Shown: positions 1 to 9,385, counted from the first letter of the stretch. The stretch is DNA of 64,000 nucleotides from Microbacteriaceae bacterium PS02070 (GCA_029959865.1 JASCPE010000001.1:785948-849947), one strand, 5' to 3'. Made by a program: numbers and translations. The notes: generated by a model from the sequence alone, not told the origin.

Positions 1-1
1 G

Positions 2-799
2 GCACGGCTGGCAGGGCGACAGCTATCGAAGCTGATTGAGCACTGGCACCAGAACGCCGGCCTATCCATAGAGACTCGGATTGCCCTCACCGATCGGCGC
101 GTGCAGGAAGTTGTGCTGATCAGCGAGAGGGCACTGCCTCATCGCGACTGGGGCATCTGTGCCGGGCGGCTTGTCCACGATGCCCGATCGGCGCTCGACC
201 ACTTGAACTCCGTCATGATGACTCGATTCGCTGTGGAGCCGTTCGATAGCCGAAAGGTGTACTTTCCGATCACTGAGAACGGCAAGGATTGGCGGAGTTG
301 GCGGCAGAGGCACCGCCATCTGCCAGATTGGGCAATCGCGCGCTATGCCGCCTTACAGCCTTCCGCTGGTCCCTTCCATGGACTAGCGGGCCTCCGCCAC
401 CTCGATGATGCGTCCAAGCATCGCCACATCGTCCCCGTTCAGCTTGCGGTTCTGGGGCTAATTAGCGAGGGCACCTGCACGCTTGACGGAATCCCCACTG
501 ATGATGAACCGGTCGTCGGTCTCGAAACCGCCAGCAACATCCTCAAGCCAGGCGCCAAGACGGTGACGGTTGCTCGACTTCATTATGAGTTCGACATCCT
601 AGAGAGCGCCCCGGTCTCTCTTTCGGTGGCAGATATCGATCCGCTCTTTGTGTTTGGCGAGGAGAGCTACTCGCTGCTGGAACTGCTAAACCTTCCTGAG
701 CGCGTCGAGGCGGCCATTGACTATGCAGCAATCGGGTCGGTCGCAGCGCTTACTCGATATCAGGCCAAGTTCATCGATCCTCGGGTCGTGGAAGAGTGA
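2..799 (+). CDS. Hypothetical protein, 5' end outside window
   Basis: The frame is open from the second base of the window to the TGA at 797-799, so the gene begins upstream; about 265 codons are visible. A GTG at 101 lies in the frame but has no convincing ribosome binding site and is probably internal. The product looks soluble, without signal peptide or membrane segment, and I do not recognise its family. Base composition is visibly poorer in GC than the genes to the right of 8.7 kb, in line with an acquired segment. A 181-base gap with no recognisable feature follows. Confidence 0.6.
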   Translation, partial: ARLAGRQLSKLIEHWHQNAGLSIETRIALTDRRVQEVVLISERALPHRDWGICAGRLVHDARSALDHLNSVMMTRFAVEPFDSRKVYFPITENGKDWRSWRQRHRHLPDWAIARYAALQPSAGPFHGLAGLRHLDDASKHRHIVPVQLAVLGLISEGTCTLDGIPTDDEPVVGLETASNILKPGAKTVTVARLHYEFDILESAPVSLSVADIDPLFVFGEESYSLLELLNLPERVEAAIDYAAIGSVAALTRYQAKFIDPRVVEE

Positions 800-980
800 T
801 GCTTCTAGCTCCCGGAACGTGTCGACGCGCGGGCGTTCGATACCTGGTCGAGGTCTGCGCCGGGTTCGCGTCATCGCCACGACTGAGTTGTTCAGTTCGT
901 CGCGGGAAATCGCTCCCGCGATCAGGCTCTAGGTTCGAAGTACGAATGCACTGCCGCATCCATCTAGGGAGATCCACCGC

Positions 981-1643
981 ATGATCGCTAACGCCACGCC
1001 TCCTACGGCGACCGCATCGAAGCCAGCCAGGAGGACACCGATCTGGGTGAAGATCCTGCTTGTCGTCGTCGTCCTCGCGGTGATCGCCGGAGCCGCCCTG
1101 GTGACCTTCAACGTCGGGAAGATGTTCGGCGCGACCGAGTCCCGAGATACCCAGGTGATCCGGTCGTTCAAGGGTGAGGAACAGGTAATCCTCGTCACGG
1201 CCGGCATGACCGATGTGCAGGAGGAGCGAGAAGACGGCCTGGCCTTCGCGATCGGCGATTGGGACCTGTTCACTCTGCCCGGGAGCGAGCGCTCCGTTCT
1301 CGTCCGATACGAGTACGACGCGAAGTTCGGCATCGAGGGCGAGGACGTAGAGATCAGTCAGACGGGCGATGATGCGTACCTCGTCACGATCCCGAAGTTC
1401 GTCTACCTCGGCTACGCCAATCCTGACCTGAGTGTCGCAAACGAGAAGAACGGACTGCTCAGCTGGGCGACGCCCGAGATCGACACGACCGAGGTGTTCG
1501 AAGAACTGCTCTCCGAGCAGGCCGTGGAGCAGCACATCGACGGCTTCCGCCCCGTTCTGGAGGAGCAGGCAAAGCTGTTCTATTCCAAGATCGTGACGGC
1601 CATCGACCCTGCCATCACCCTCGAATTCCAGTTCACGGAGTGA
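981..1643 (+). CDS. Membrane-anchored DUF4230-like protein
   Basis: A 220-residue protein with a short basic N-terminus, one hydrophobic segment at about residues 22-45 and an extracytoplasmic domain, so it is probably a type II membrane protein. The stretch around SVLVRYEYDAKFGIEG and the following short beta-rich segment resemble DUF4230 proteins; this is a visual resemblance only. The ATG is preceded by GGGAGA, which supports the start. Only 7 bases separate it from the GTPase gene downstream, and the exonuclease gene follows that, so the three look like one transcript. Function is unknown; in context it may anchor or sense for the GTPase. Confidence 0.65.
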   Translation: MIANATPPTATASKPARRTPIWVKILLVVVVLAVIAGAALVTFNVGKMFGATESRDTQVIRSFKGEEQVILVTAGMTDVQEEREDGLAFAIGDWDLFTLPGSERSVLVRYEYDAKFGIEGEDVEISQTGDDAYLVTIPKFVYLGYANPDLSVANEKNGLLSWATPEIDTTEVFEELLSEQAVEQHIDGFRPVLEEQAKLFYSKIVTAIDPAITLEFQFTE

Positions 1644-1650
1644 CCAAGCT

Positions 1651-2802
1651 ATGACCGAAAAGAATGACGTCGCGAAGATCGACGAGCAGCCGTTCATCGA
1701 CGCCACGGCCGACGCGAAGTCGACGTTCGGGCGCTTCAACCTCGCGATCGTCGGGAGCTCTGGCGTCGGCAAGTCCTCGCTCGTCAACGCCGTATTCGGT
1801 CGGGACTGGGCCAAAGTCGGCAAGGGGCTGCCCGTGACTCGGGGAGTCCAGTACTTCAACGATGACTTGCTCGGGATCTGGGATGTCGAGGGGTTCGAGA
1901 TCGGGTCGCAGGTGTCGCCCGCGGAACAACTGCGAGCTCACCTAGACACCATTTCGAAGAGCCCGAAGCTCCAGCAGATCTCGGTCGTCTGGTATTGCGT
2001 CAAGGCCAACGACGACCGGCTGACTCCGGCCGACATCGCGATGATCCGTGAGCTCGACGCGCAGGGTCTTCCGGTCATCCTGGTACTGACTAAGGTCGAC
2101 TGGATCAGGAACCCCATCACGGGCCAGCACGGCGTGGCCAAGGGAGTGGAGAAGTTCGTCGAGTGGCTCAACGAGCCCGTCGATCCGCAGACAGGCCTGC
2201 CGATCGACATCCCGTATCGCAGCGTGATCCTCACCTCCACGCAGGACAAGCACGGGAAGGGCAAGGGGCATGGTCTCGGTGAGCTCGTCGCGGAGACCCT
2301 CGCTCTTTCGCCGGATAACGAGAAGGATGCGTTTCGTATCGCACAGAGACTCAACCTCCCCTGGAAGCGAGAACTCGCCCGTCCCATCATCGCCGCTGCA
2401 ACGACTGCGGCAGCGGGTGCAGCCGCAGTCCCGGTTCCGATTGCGGATGCCGCGATCCTGGCGCCGATCCAGCTCGGAATGATGGCCCGCATCGCCACGA
2501 TTTACGACCTCGAGATCAAGACCATGATGTCCGCCGGGGCTCTCGCCCAGGTCGGCGCACAGCTCGCGGGGCGCGCCCTCGCCAGCAGCATGCTCAAGCT
2601 GATCCCGGGAGCTGGCAGCGTCATGAACGCCGGCGTCGCCGGCGCGCTCACCGCCGCCACCGGCGAAGGGTGGATGCGCCTGTGCGAGCAGGTCCACACC
2701 GGAAAGCTCGACGTCGACAAGGTGAGCAACTCCTGGTCAGACTTCGTCCCGGGATTCCTCGACGTCATCCGCAAGATGGCCGAGCAGAAGCTCACCAAGT
2801 AG
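1651..2802 (+). CDS. Era/dynamin-like GTPase with DUF697-like C-terminus
   Basis: 383 residues. The N-terminal G domain shows a P-loop GSSGVGKS at 35-42, a switch I threonine near 63, a DxxG motif DVEG at 78-81 and a base-specificity motif TKVD near 147. The C-terminal third (from about 245) is rich in Ala/Gly/Ile with VPVPIADAAILAPIQ, typical of the DUF697/YcjF-like membrane-associating region. It should bind and hydrolyse GTP, probably at the membrane. It lies between a one-TM protein and a DEDDh exonuclease with small gaps (7 and 22 bases), so it probably works with them. Not a housekeeping Era or Der: the KH domain and second G domain are absent. Confidence 0.8.
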   Translation: MTEKNDVAKIDEQPFIDATADAKSTFGRFNLAIVGSSGVGKSSLVNAVFGRDWAKVGKGLPVTRGVQYFNDDLLGIWDVEGFEIGSQVSPAEQLRAHLDTISKSPKLQQISVVWYCVKANDDRLTPADIAMIRELDAQGLPVILVLTKVDWIRNPITGQHGVAKGVEKFVEWLNEPVDPQTGLPIDIPYRSVILTSTQDKHGKGKGHGLGELVAETLALSPDNEKDAFRIAQRLNLPWKRELARPIIAAATTAAAGAAAVPVPIADAAILAPIQLGMMARIATIYDLEIKTMMSAGALAQVGAQLAGRALASSMLKLIPGAGSVMNAGVAGALTAATGEGWMRLCEQVHTGKLDVDKVSNSWSDFVPGFLDVIRKMAEQKLTK

Positions 2803-2824
2803 CCGACCGGGAGGACCGAGCCAC

Positions 2825-4066
2825 ATGTCGTTCGCGGTCGTCGATTTCGAAACCACCGGCATCCTGCCCTCGTACCACCATCGCGTCGTCGAGATCGGAG
2901 TGACGCATGTCGAGGATGACGGCGCGATCTCGTTGCGGTGGGAGACGCTGATCAACCCCGAGCGTGATCTCGGCCCGCAGCGTATCCATGGCATCCGTGC
3001 GGCGGACGTGCTCGACGCGCCAACGTTCAGCGACGTCGCGGCCGAGTTCGCCGAGCTGCTGCAGGGCCGAGTCTTCGCGGCGCACAACGCCTCGTTCGAC
3101 CTGCGTTTCCTGCAGGCGGAATTCGAGCGCGCCGGCTATTGGCTCGACGGCGAAACACCGCATGTCTGCACAATGACTCTTGGCTCGAGGTTCGGGCTCG
3201 GCCAGTCATGTTCCCTGTCGCGCGCCTGCACAACCTATGGCATCGATATCGGACACGCGCACTGCGCGGGCGCCGACTCGTTCGCCGCCGCGCGACTACT
3301 CGCGGCTTTCCACGCTGAGAGCAACACGCGGCCCGAGTGGGTGGACTACTGGCAGCGGGCCGCCGAGTCCGGTCGTGCCTACAGCTATCCCACCGGGCGC
3401 CGGACCGGCGTCGCGGTGAAGGCTCGAAGTGATGCCGGCGCGGCGCCAGTGAGCTTTCTCGAGCGGATCTCGATGGACGCCGAACGGCCGCGCGTCGAAG
3501 GCGCCGGAGCTCAGTATGTCGCTCTGCTCGACCGTTGCCTGATCGATGGCTTGATCTCGGTGAGCGAAGGGGCCCAGCTCGCTGAGGTGGCGAGCGAACT
3601 CGGGCTGAACTGTGACGCCGTCGATGAGATCCACCGCGACTACTTCGTCGAACTCGAACGCCGGGCCTGGGCAGACGGCGTGCTGGCCGAGGACGAGCGG
3701 GCCACGCTCCGTGCCGTGGGCGCCCTGCTGGAGCTCGACGACGAGGCCGTCGCCGAGGCAGTGGACGACATCGTTCCGACCGCAGGCGATAGCCAGCCTG
3801 AATCCCGTTTCAAACTCTCACCCGGGGACATCGTCGTGCTCACGGGAGAGATGCTGCGTGAGCGGAGCGCCTGGGAGGCAGACTTGCGCGAACTCGGGCT
3901 CGTGCCGCACCCCTCGGTGACGAAGAAGGTCAAGCTTGTCGTGGCTGCAGATCCTGACTCGTTATCGGGCAAGGCGAAGAAGGCCCGCGACTACGGCATC
4001 CCTATCGTCGGTGAGTCGTGGCTGGCCGACGTTGTCTTTCCAAGACAGAACAAAGAAGTAAGGTAA
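2825..4066 (+). CDS. DEDDh 3'-5' exonuclease with central helical and C-terminal BRCT domains
   Basis: 413 residues, start supported by GGGAGG upstream. The exonuclease domain (1-165) has all DEDDh residues: D7 and E9 in DFETTG, D92 in HNASFDLRF, and H146 with D151 in HCAGAD. Residues about 225-320 form a helical, acidic region resembling TerB-like domains. Residues about 330-412 (VVLTGEMLRERSAW to GESWLADVV) match a BRCT domain as in NAD-dependent ligase. Similar DnaQ-like exonucleases act in DNA proofreading or processing. Here the gene sits in an accessory run with a GTPase and a membrane protein, so a defence or DNA-end-processing role is plausible. The stop codon lies inside a hairpin (4052-4088). 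Confidence 0.82.
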   Translation: MSFAVVDFETTGILPSYHHRVVEIGVTHVEDDGAISLRWETLINPERDLGPQRIHGIRAADVLDAPTFSDVAAEFAELLQGRVFAAHNASFDLRFLQAEFERAGYWLDGETPHVCTMTLGSRFGLGQSCSLSRACTTYGIDIGHAHCAGADSFAAARLLAAFHAESNTRPEWVDYWQRAAESGRAYSYPTGRRTGVAVKARSDAGAAPVSFLERISMDAERPRVEGAGAQYVALLDRCLIDGLISVSEGAQLAEVASELGLNCDAVDEIHRDYFVELERRAWADGVLAEDERATLRAVGALLELDDEAVAEAVDDIVPTAGDSQPESRFKLSPGDIVVLTGEMLRERSAWEADLRELGLVPHPSVTKKVKLVVAADPDSLSGKAKKARDYGIPIVGESWLADVVFPRQNKEVR

Positions 4067-4088
4067 GCATGATTTGCCTTACTTCTTT
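4052..4088. promoter_or_regulatory. AT-rich perfect inverted repeat before fic
   Basis: A 12-bp perfect inverted repeat, AAAGAAGTAAGG at 4052-4063 and its complement at 4077-4088, extendable to 15 pairs with one U-G wobble and a 7-base loop. It overlaps the last codons of the exonuclease gene and ends 31 bases before the proposed fic start. The low GC of the arms in a high-GC genome, and the position just ahead of fic, suggest an operator for the Fic protein's own winged-helix domain. It could equally be an intrinsic terminator of the upstream run; there is no clear T-tract after it. Confidence 0.6.
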
Positions 4089-4119
4089 ATGAGTGCTTCG
4101 AAAGGAAAGGGATGATGCG

Positions 4120-5313
4120 GTGCGGACCGAGCTGTACGTGAGCACGCGGTTCGGCGAGCTCACGACGAACCCGACCGGCGCATGGACGCATCCCTACTTC
4201 CTCCCCGCCGCGGTCCCGCGAGCCCTTCAGCTTTCGCCGGAGTCGATGGCGGCCGTATCGAGGGCCGACCTCGCGCTCGGGCGAGTCTCGGGGCTTGCGA
4301 TGCTCATCAATGACCCTGAACTGCTGCTGGGTCCCTCGATGGCACAGGAAGCCCTCTCGAGTTCTCGTATCGAAGGAACACAAGCGTCACTCAGCGACGT
4401 TCTCAGCGCGGAGAGCTCGGAGGAGCCGATCGAGGATGAGAACCTGCGCGAGGTGAACAACTACCTGAATGCGGCTGCCCAGGGCAGGGCACTTCTCGAG
4501 AAATGGCCCCTGACGCAACGGTTCTTCTGCGCGTTGCATGCCACGTTGTTGGCGAACGTCCGTGGCGAGGAGAAGTTTCCTGGAGAGCTACGCAGGTCGC
4601 CCGTCTGGATCGGCTCGCCCAACGCGCGCCCCGAAACGGCGCGATTCATCCCGCCGCACCACGACAGGATCGGCGACCTTCTGGCGGACTGGGAGAGGTT
4701 CGTCAACGAGCCTTCGACAATGCCCCCCGTCGTGCGAGCTGCGCTCATGCACTATCAGTTCGAGACCATCCATCCGTTCCTCGACGGCAATGGCCGAATC
4801 GGTCGGCTCTTGATCGGCTTCATGCTCGTCGCAGACGGCGTCCTCAGTGCCCCGATCCTGCCGATCTCGGGCTACTTCGAGAGGAATCGTGACGCTTACT
4901 ACGACCGCTTGCAAGCAGTTCGTGAGCGCGGCGAGATTGAAGAGTGGGTTCAGTTCTTCTGCGAGGGCGTTGAACAGCAGGCGAACCAGGCAGCCGCCCG
5001 CATCCGATCGCTGGTGGAGATACGAGAGCGGTATCGCCGGGAGGCCATCGGCGATCGATCGGCGCTCAGCTCAGTGATCGACCTGATCTTCCGTAACCCG
5101 GTCGTCACGGTCGCGACGGTCATGCGGCATGCCGGGGTCAGTAGACCCGCAGGCTCAGCCGCGCTTCGACGGGCGGAGGAGCGAGGGTGGGTGCGGTCCG
5201 CCGGCAGGTGGGGGCGCGGTGGCCGCGAGCGATGGATCGCCACTGAAGTGTGGGCTGCAGTATCAAGCGAAGACGCGTTCGGCGAGAGCGTGAGGGAAGG
5301 CGGCAAATCATGA
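4120..5313 (+). CDS. Fic family protein with C-terminal winged helix
   Basis: About 397 residues from the GTG at 4120, chosen because AAAGGAAAGG lies 8-10 bases before it; a GTG at 4093 is in frame but has no such site. The Fic core motif HPFLDGNGRIGR is intact (about residues 218-229), so the protein should transfer AMP or a similar nucleotide group to a target. An N-terminal SSRIEG (about 81-86) matches the [S/T]xxxE[G/N] self-inhibition motif of class II Fic enzymes. The C-terminus (VMRHAGVSRPAGSAALRRAEER) is a winged helix, suggesting DNA binding and autoregulation. Its stop overlaps the hsdR start (ATGA), so both are translated together. Confidence 0.88.
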   Translation: MRTELYVSTRFGELTTNPTGAWTHPYFLPAAVPRALQLSPESMAAVSRADLALGRVSGLAMLINDPELLLGPSMAQEALSSSRIEGTQASLSDVLSAESSEEPIEDENLREVNNYLNAAAQGRALLEKWPLTQRFFCALHATLLANVRGEEKFPGELRRSPVWIGSPNARPETARFIPPHHDRIGDLLADWERFVNEPSTMPPVVRAALMHYQFETIHPFLDGNGRIGRLLIGFMLVADGVLSAPILPISGYFERNRDAYYDRLQAVRERGEIEEWVQFFCEGVEQQANQAAARIRSLVEIRERYRREAIGDRSALSSVIDLIFRNPVVTVATVMRHAGVSRPAGSAALRRAEERGWVRSAGRWGRGGRERWIATEVWAAVSSEDAFGESVREGGKS

Positions 5314-8300
5314 CAGCACTGTCCGAGGCTGACTGGGAGAATGATGCCCTCGACACCCTTGCTGAACCGCTCGGCTGGCGCCCGCTCCACGGAGAGCAGG
5401 TCGCTCCCGGCACGGGCGAGCGCGACACGTGGGATGACCTGCTGATCCGGCCGCGCCTCCTCGACGCGCTCCGACTGCTGAACCCGGGCATTCCCGGCGA
5501 GTACCTCCAACAGGCGGTCGCAGAAATCGCTGCACCGAAGTCGCAGGATGCGATCACCGAGAACTACCGCATTCATCAGTACCTCGTCAACGGGTACCCG
5601 CTGAGCTACATCGACACCGACGGCATCGAGCAGAACCCGCGGCTTCGGCTGGTCGGCACCGATCCGTCGGACAATGACTGGCTCGCCGTCAACCAGCTGA
5701 CGCTCCGGCGCGGTGACCTGCACCGCCGCTTCGACATCGTGCTGTTCGTCAACGGGATGCCGCTCGTCATTATCGAACTGAAGCGCGCTGGCTCGGCATC
5801 CACCGGCGTCGCCCCTGCACGTGCGCAGTTGCAGACGTATCTGCGTGAGTTCCCCATGGTGTTCCGGTTCTGCGTGCTGACGCTCGTGACTGATGGCGTC
5901 GATGCGAGGTACGGCACCCCGTTCACGCCGCTCAATCACTTTGCGCCGTGGAACGTCGACGACGACGGCGTGCCGCTCGCCCAGCCGCGGATCGAGGACG
6001 GCGTGTCCGTCGAGCCGATTGACGACGCGCTCAACGGCCTCTTCAACCAGGAGCGGTTCCTGCAGCTCGTGCGCAATTTCACCGCGTTCGACGAGAACGC
6101 CGATGGGCTTACGAAGCGCATCGCGAAGCCGCACCAGTATTTCGCCGTGACGAAGGCGGTCGGATCGACGGTTCAGGCGGTAGAGACCAACGGCAAGGCC
6201 GGAGTGGTGTGGCACACGCAGGGCTCGGGCAAATCCATGGAGATGGAGCTGTACGCGAACCTCGTGTCGCGGCATCCGAAGCTCAAGAATCCGACCATCG
6301 TTGTCGTCACGGACCGCACCGAGCTCGACGGGCAGCTGTTCCAGACGTTCGATCAGAGCCTGCTGCTCGCCGAGAAGCCGATGCAGGTGCGCGAACGCTC
6401 GCAGTTGCGCGATGAGCTGCGCAATCGGATCACCGGTGGCATCTACTTCACCACGCTGCAAAAGTTCGGGCTCACCGAGGCGGAGAAGACGTCAGGTACG
6501 CAGCACCCGTTGCTGACCGATCGTCGCAACGTGATCGTCGTCGTCGACGAGGCCCACCGCAGCCACTATGACGATCTCGACGGATACGCCCGACACCTTC
6601 GTGACGCGCTGCCGAGCGCAACGCTCATCGCATTCACCGGCACCCCGATCTCTTTCGCCGAGCGTGATACGCGAGAAGTTTTCGGACCGTACATCGATAT
6701 CTACGACCTCACCCGGGCGGTCGACGACGGCGCCACCGTCCCTGTCTACTTCGAGCCGCGGCTGATCAAGGTGTCGTTCGCCGACGGTGCGAGCGAGGAC
6801 GATATCGACCGCGCCGCCGACGAGTACACCGTCGGACTCGACGACACCGAGCGGGCGCGGCTCGAGGCATCGGTCGCCGTCGTCAACGCCGTATATGGCT
6901 CGCCCGAGCGCATCGAGACACTCGCGGCCGACCTCGTGCAGCACTGGGAAGAACGGCGGGAACGGATGAAGCCGTTCCTCGAAGCCCCAGGCAAGGCGCT
7001 CATCGTCGGCGGCACGCGCGAGATCTGCGCGCGACTCTACACAGAGATCGTCCGGCTGCGGCCCGACTGGCACTCCGATGCGCTGGATGCCGGCAAGATC
7101 AAGGTCGTCTACTCTGGGTCGGCATCCGACCAGCCCCCCGTGAGCGATCACGTGCGGCGGGACTCTGAGAACAAGGCGATCAAGGCGCGGCTGAAGGATA
7201 CCGACGACGAGCTCGAACTGGTCATCGTCAAGGACATGATGCTGACGGGCTTCGACGCTCCGCCGCTGCACACGCTCTACCTCGACCGGCCGCTCAAGGG
7301 TGCGCTCCTGATGCAGACTCTCGCGCGCGTGAACCGCACGTTCCGCGGCAAAGAGGACGGGTTGCTCGTTGCGTACGCGCCGCTGGCGGACAACATTGCG
7401 AATGCTCTCGCGGAGTACACGACTTCGGACCGTGAGAACAAGCCCATCGGGCGAGACGTCGACGAGGCGGTGGTTATCGCCACGGAACTCGTCGCGCAGA
7501 TTCGTGAGATGCTCGTCGGCTGCGATTGGCGGGCGATTATCGCGCGTGGCGGCTCTCGCGCCTGGCGGACTGCGGCGACCACCGCGACCAACTTCCTGCG
7601 AGACGCGGCGAACCCGCTGAACGATCCGAACCTCGGTACCGACCGGCTCGTCGTGCGGTACCGTACTGCCACCGGCCAGTTGGCTCGAGCCTGGGCGCTC
7701 GCGTCGGGTCGCGACGGGCTCGCCGAGCTGCACGACGAGATCGCCTTTTACGAAGAGGTCCGCGTGTGGATGGCGAAGTTCGATGCCGCCGAGCGGCAGT
7801 CGCGCGACGAGCCGATCCCCGAGGAGATCTCACGTCTGCTGGGATCCCTCGTTACGGAGTCCATTGCTCCGGGCGAGGTCCTCGACATCTATGACGCGGC
7901 CGGACTTCCGCGCCTCGCCCTCGATGACCTCGGGCCGGAGTTCCTCGGCAAGGCGCAGTCCGCACCGAACGCGCACCTCGCGATCGAGGCGCTCCGCAAG
8001 TCGCTCACCGATGCCGGGGCGAGCGCGACCCGCGGCAACCTCGTGCGTCAGCGGGCTTTCTCGGAGCGGATCGCGGAGATCATGAATCGGTACACGAATC
8101 AGCAGCTCACTTCCGCCGAGGTGATTGCGGAGCTGGTGGAACTCGCGAAGGACGTCGCCGCCGAGGCATTCCGCGGTATGCGCTTCTCCCCCTCGCTCTC
8201 GAGCGATGAACTTGCCTTCTATGATGCCGTTGCCACGAACGCATCCGCGGTTGACGTGCAGGGTGAGGACGTACTCGCGCAGATTGCCCGGGAGCTCGTC

Positions 8301-8489
8301 GCCGTGGTGCGCCGAGACGTCCGCACTGATTGGACTGTGCGTGACGACGTCCGCGCCAAGCTACGTTCATCGATAAAGCGCCTGCTCGTGAAGTACAGGT
8401 ACCCGCCCGACAAACAGCCCGAGGCGATAAAGCTCGTCATGGATCAGATGGAGTCGATGGCGCCGCGCTACGCCGACGAGCGGCGGTGA
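5310..8489 (+). CDS. hsdR: Type I restriction enzyme R subunit (HsdR)
   Basis: 1059 residues from the ATG overlapping the fic stop. N-terminal PD-(D/E)xK nuclease motif RFDIVLFVNGMPLVIIELK near residue 150; SF2 motor with Walker A TQGSGKS (about 304), DEAH box VVDEAHRSHY (about 411), motif III AFTGTPI and the C-terminal helicase motif LMQTLARVNR (about 671). It would translocate and cut DNA in complex with HsdM and HsdS. Neither partner is encoded between 1 and 8565 or on the right, so they must lie upstream of the window or be absent. It is the last gene before the tRNA that bounds the accessory region. Confidence 0.93.
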   Translation: MTALSEADWENDALDTLAEPLGWRPLHGEQVAPGTGERDTWDDLLIRPRLLDALRLLNPGIPGEYLQQAVAEIAAPKSQDAITENYRIHQYLVNGYPLSYIDTDGIEQNPRLRLVGTDPSDNDWLAVNQLTLRRGDLHRRFDIVLFVNGMPLVIIELKRAGSASTGVAPARAQLQTYLREFPMVFRFCVLTLVTDGVDARYGTPFTPLNHFAPWNVDDDGVPLAQPRIEDGVSVEPIDDALNGLFNQERFLQLVRNFTAFDENADGLTKRIAKPHQYFAVTKAVGSTVQAVETNGKAGVVWHTQGSGKSMEMELYANLVSRHPKLKNPTIVVVTDRTELDGQLFQTFDQSLLLAEKPMQVRERSQLRDELRNRITGGIYFTTLQKFGLTEAEKTSGTQHPLLTDRRNVIVVVDEAHRSHYDDLDGYARHLRDALPSATLIAFTGTPISFAERDTREVFGPYIDIYDLTRAVDDGATVPVYFEPRLIKVSFADGASEDDIDRAADEYTVGLDDTERARLEASVAVVNAVYGSPERIETLAADLVQHWEERRERMKPFLEAPGKALIVGGTREICARLYTEIVRLRPDWHSDALDAGKIKVVYSGSASDQPPVSDHVRRDSENKAIKARLKDTDDELELVIVKDMMLTGFDAPPLHTLYLDRPLKGALLMQTLARVNRTFRGKEDGLLVAYAPLADNIANALAEYTTSDRENKPIGRDVDEAVVIATELVAQIREMLVGCDWRAIIARGGSRAWRTAATTATNFLRDAANPLNDPNLGTDRLVVRYRTATGQLARAWALASGRDGLAELHDEIAFYEEVRVWMAKFDAAERQSRDEPIPEEISRLLGSLVTESIAPGEVLDIYDAAGLPRLALDDLGPEFLGKAQSAPNAHLAIEALRKSLTDAGASATRGNLVRQRAFSERIAEIMNRYTNQQLTSAEVIAELVELAKDVAAEAFRGMRFSPSLSSDELAFYDAVATNASAVDVQGEDVLAQIARELVAVVRRDVRTDWTVRDDVRAKLRSSIKRLLVKYRYPPDKQPEAIKLVMDQMESMAPRYADERR

Positions 8490-8565
8490 TCGAAGATCCA
8501 ACGGAAATTGATCTGCTCGGCTCGGAAGCCATCTAGGCGGGAGCTGGCGACTCGACCAGACTTCG

Positions 8566-8639
8566 TGGAGGGGCTGACGGGAATCGAACCCGCGCTGTCT
8601 GCTTGGGAAGCAGAAGTTCTGCCATTGAACTACAGCCCC
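8566..8639 (-). tRNA. tRNA-Gly(CCC), CCA encoded
   Basis: Reading the minus strand from 8639, the acceptor arm GGGGCTG pairs with CAGCCCC, the D arm is GTTC/GAAC, the anticodon arm is TCTGC-TTCCCAA-GCAGA (anticodon CCC) and the T arm carries TTCGATT. Discriminator U at 8569 is followed by an encoded CCA at 8568-8566. The 3' end faces the HsdR/Fic region, the orientation expected when an integrative element has entered at a tRNA 3' end. Confidence 0.97.
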
Positions 8640-8693
8640 GTGCGCCAAGGGCGCGGGTGCCAGCATAACAAAGCGCGCCGGTAAGCTGGCACC

Positions 8694-9299
8694 GTGCTGC
8701 TGAGCGACCGCGATATCCGTGCCGAGATCGATGACGATCGGATCGGGCTGGAGCCCTGGGACCCGGAGATGGTGCAGCCGTCGAGCGTTGACGTTCGCCT
8801 CGACCGGTACTTCCGGCTCTTCGACAACCACAAGTACCCCTTCATCGATCCGGCGGAGGACCAGCCCGAGCTCACCCGCCTCATCGACGTCGACCCGAAC
8901 GAGCCCTTCGTGCTTCACCCGGGGGAGTTCGCCCTCGGCTCGACGTTCGAACAGATCACGCTGCCTGATGACGTCGCCGCGCGCCTGGAGGGCAAGTCCT
9001 CACTTGGACGACTCGGCCTCATCACTCACTCCACAGCCGGCTTTATCGACCCCGGCTTCTCTGGACACGTGACCCTCGAACTTGCGAATGTCGCGACCCT
9101 GCCGATCAAGCTCTGGCCCGGCATGAAGATCGGGCAGCTCTGCTTCTTCCGGCTCTCCTCCCCGACCGAGAATCCGTACGGCTCGGGCCCCTACGGAAAC
9201 CGATACCAGGGTCAGCGTGGTCCGACCGCGTCACGCTCGTTCCAGAACTTCCACCGCAATGATGTCGGCTCGACAGACGCAGGCTCTCTCGGAGGCTGA
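8694..9299 (+). CDS. dcd: dCTP deaminase (probably bifunctional, dUMP-forming)
   Basis: 201 residues, close to the mycobacterial enzyme that both deaminates dCTP and hydrolyses dUTP, supplying dUMP for thymidylate synthesis. Diagnostic stretches are [31 protein letters not shown] and [10 protein letters not shown] with the catalytic Glu, and a C-terminal nucleotide-closing segment [10 protein letters not shown]. The GTG start lies 6 bases after TAAGCT (8682-8687), so the mRNA is probably leaderless. Bifunctionality is inferred from its actinobacterial type, not proven by a residue I can point to. Confidence 0.93.
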   Translation: MLLSDRDIRAEIDDDRIGLEPWDPEMVQPSSVDVRLDRYFRLFDNHKYPFIDPAEDQPELTRLIDVDPNEPFVLHPGEFALGSTFEQITLPDDVAARLEGKSSLGRLGLITHSTAGFIDPGFSGHVTLELANVATLPIKLWPGMKIGQLCFFRLSSPTENPYGSGPYGNRYQGQRGPTASRSFQNFHRNDVGSTDAGSLGG

Positions 9300-9385
9300 A
9301 ATCGGCGAGCTTCCTTCCGACACGGTCGTTTCTCGCTCGCGATCGCGCGGCCGATCGGGTCACTGGTTCGCGATCGAAGGCGACC

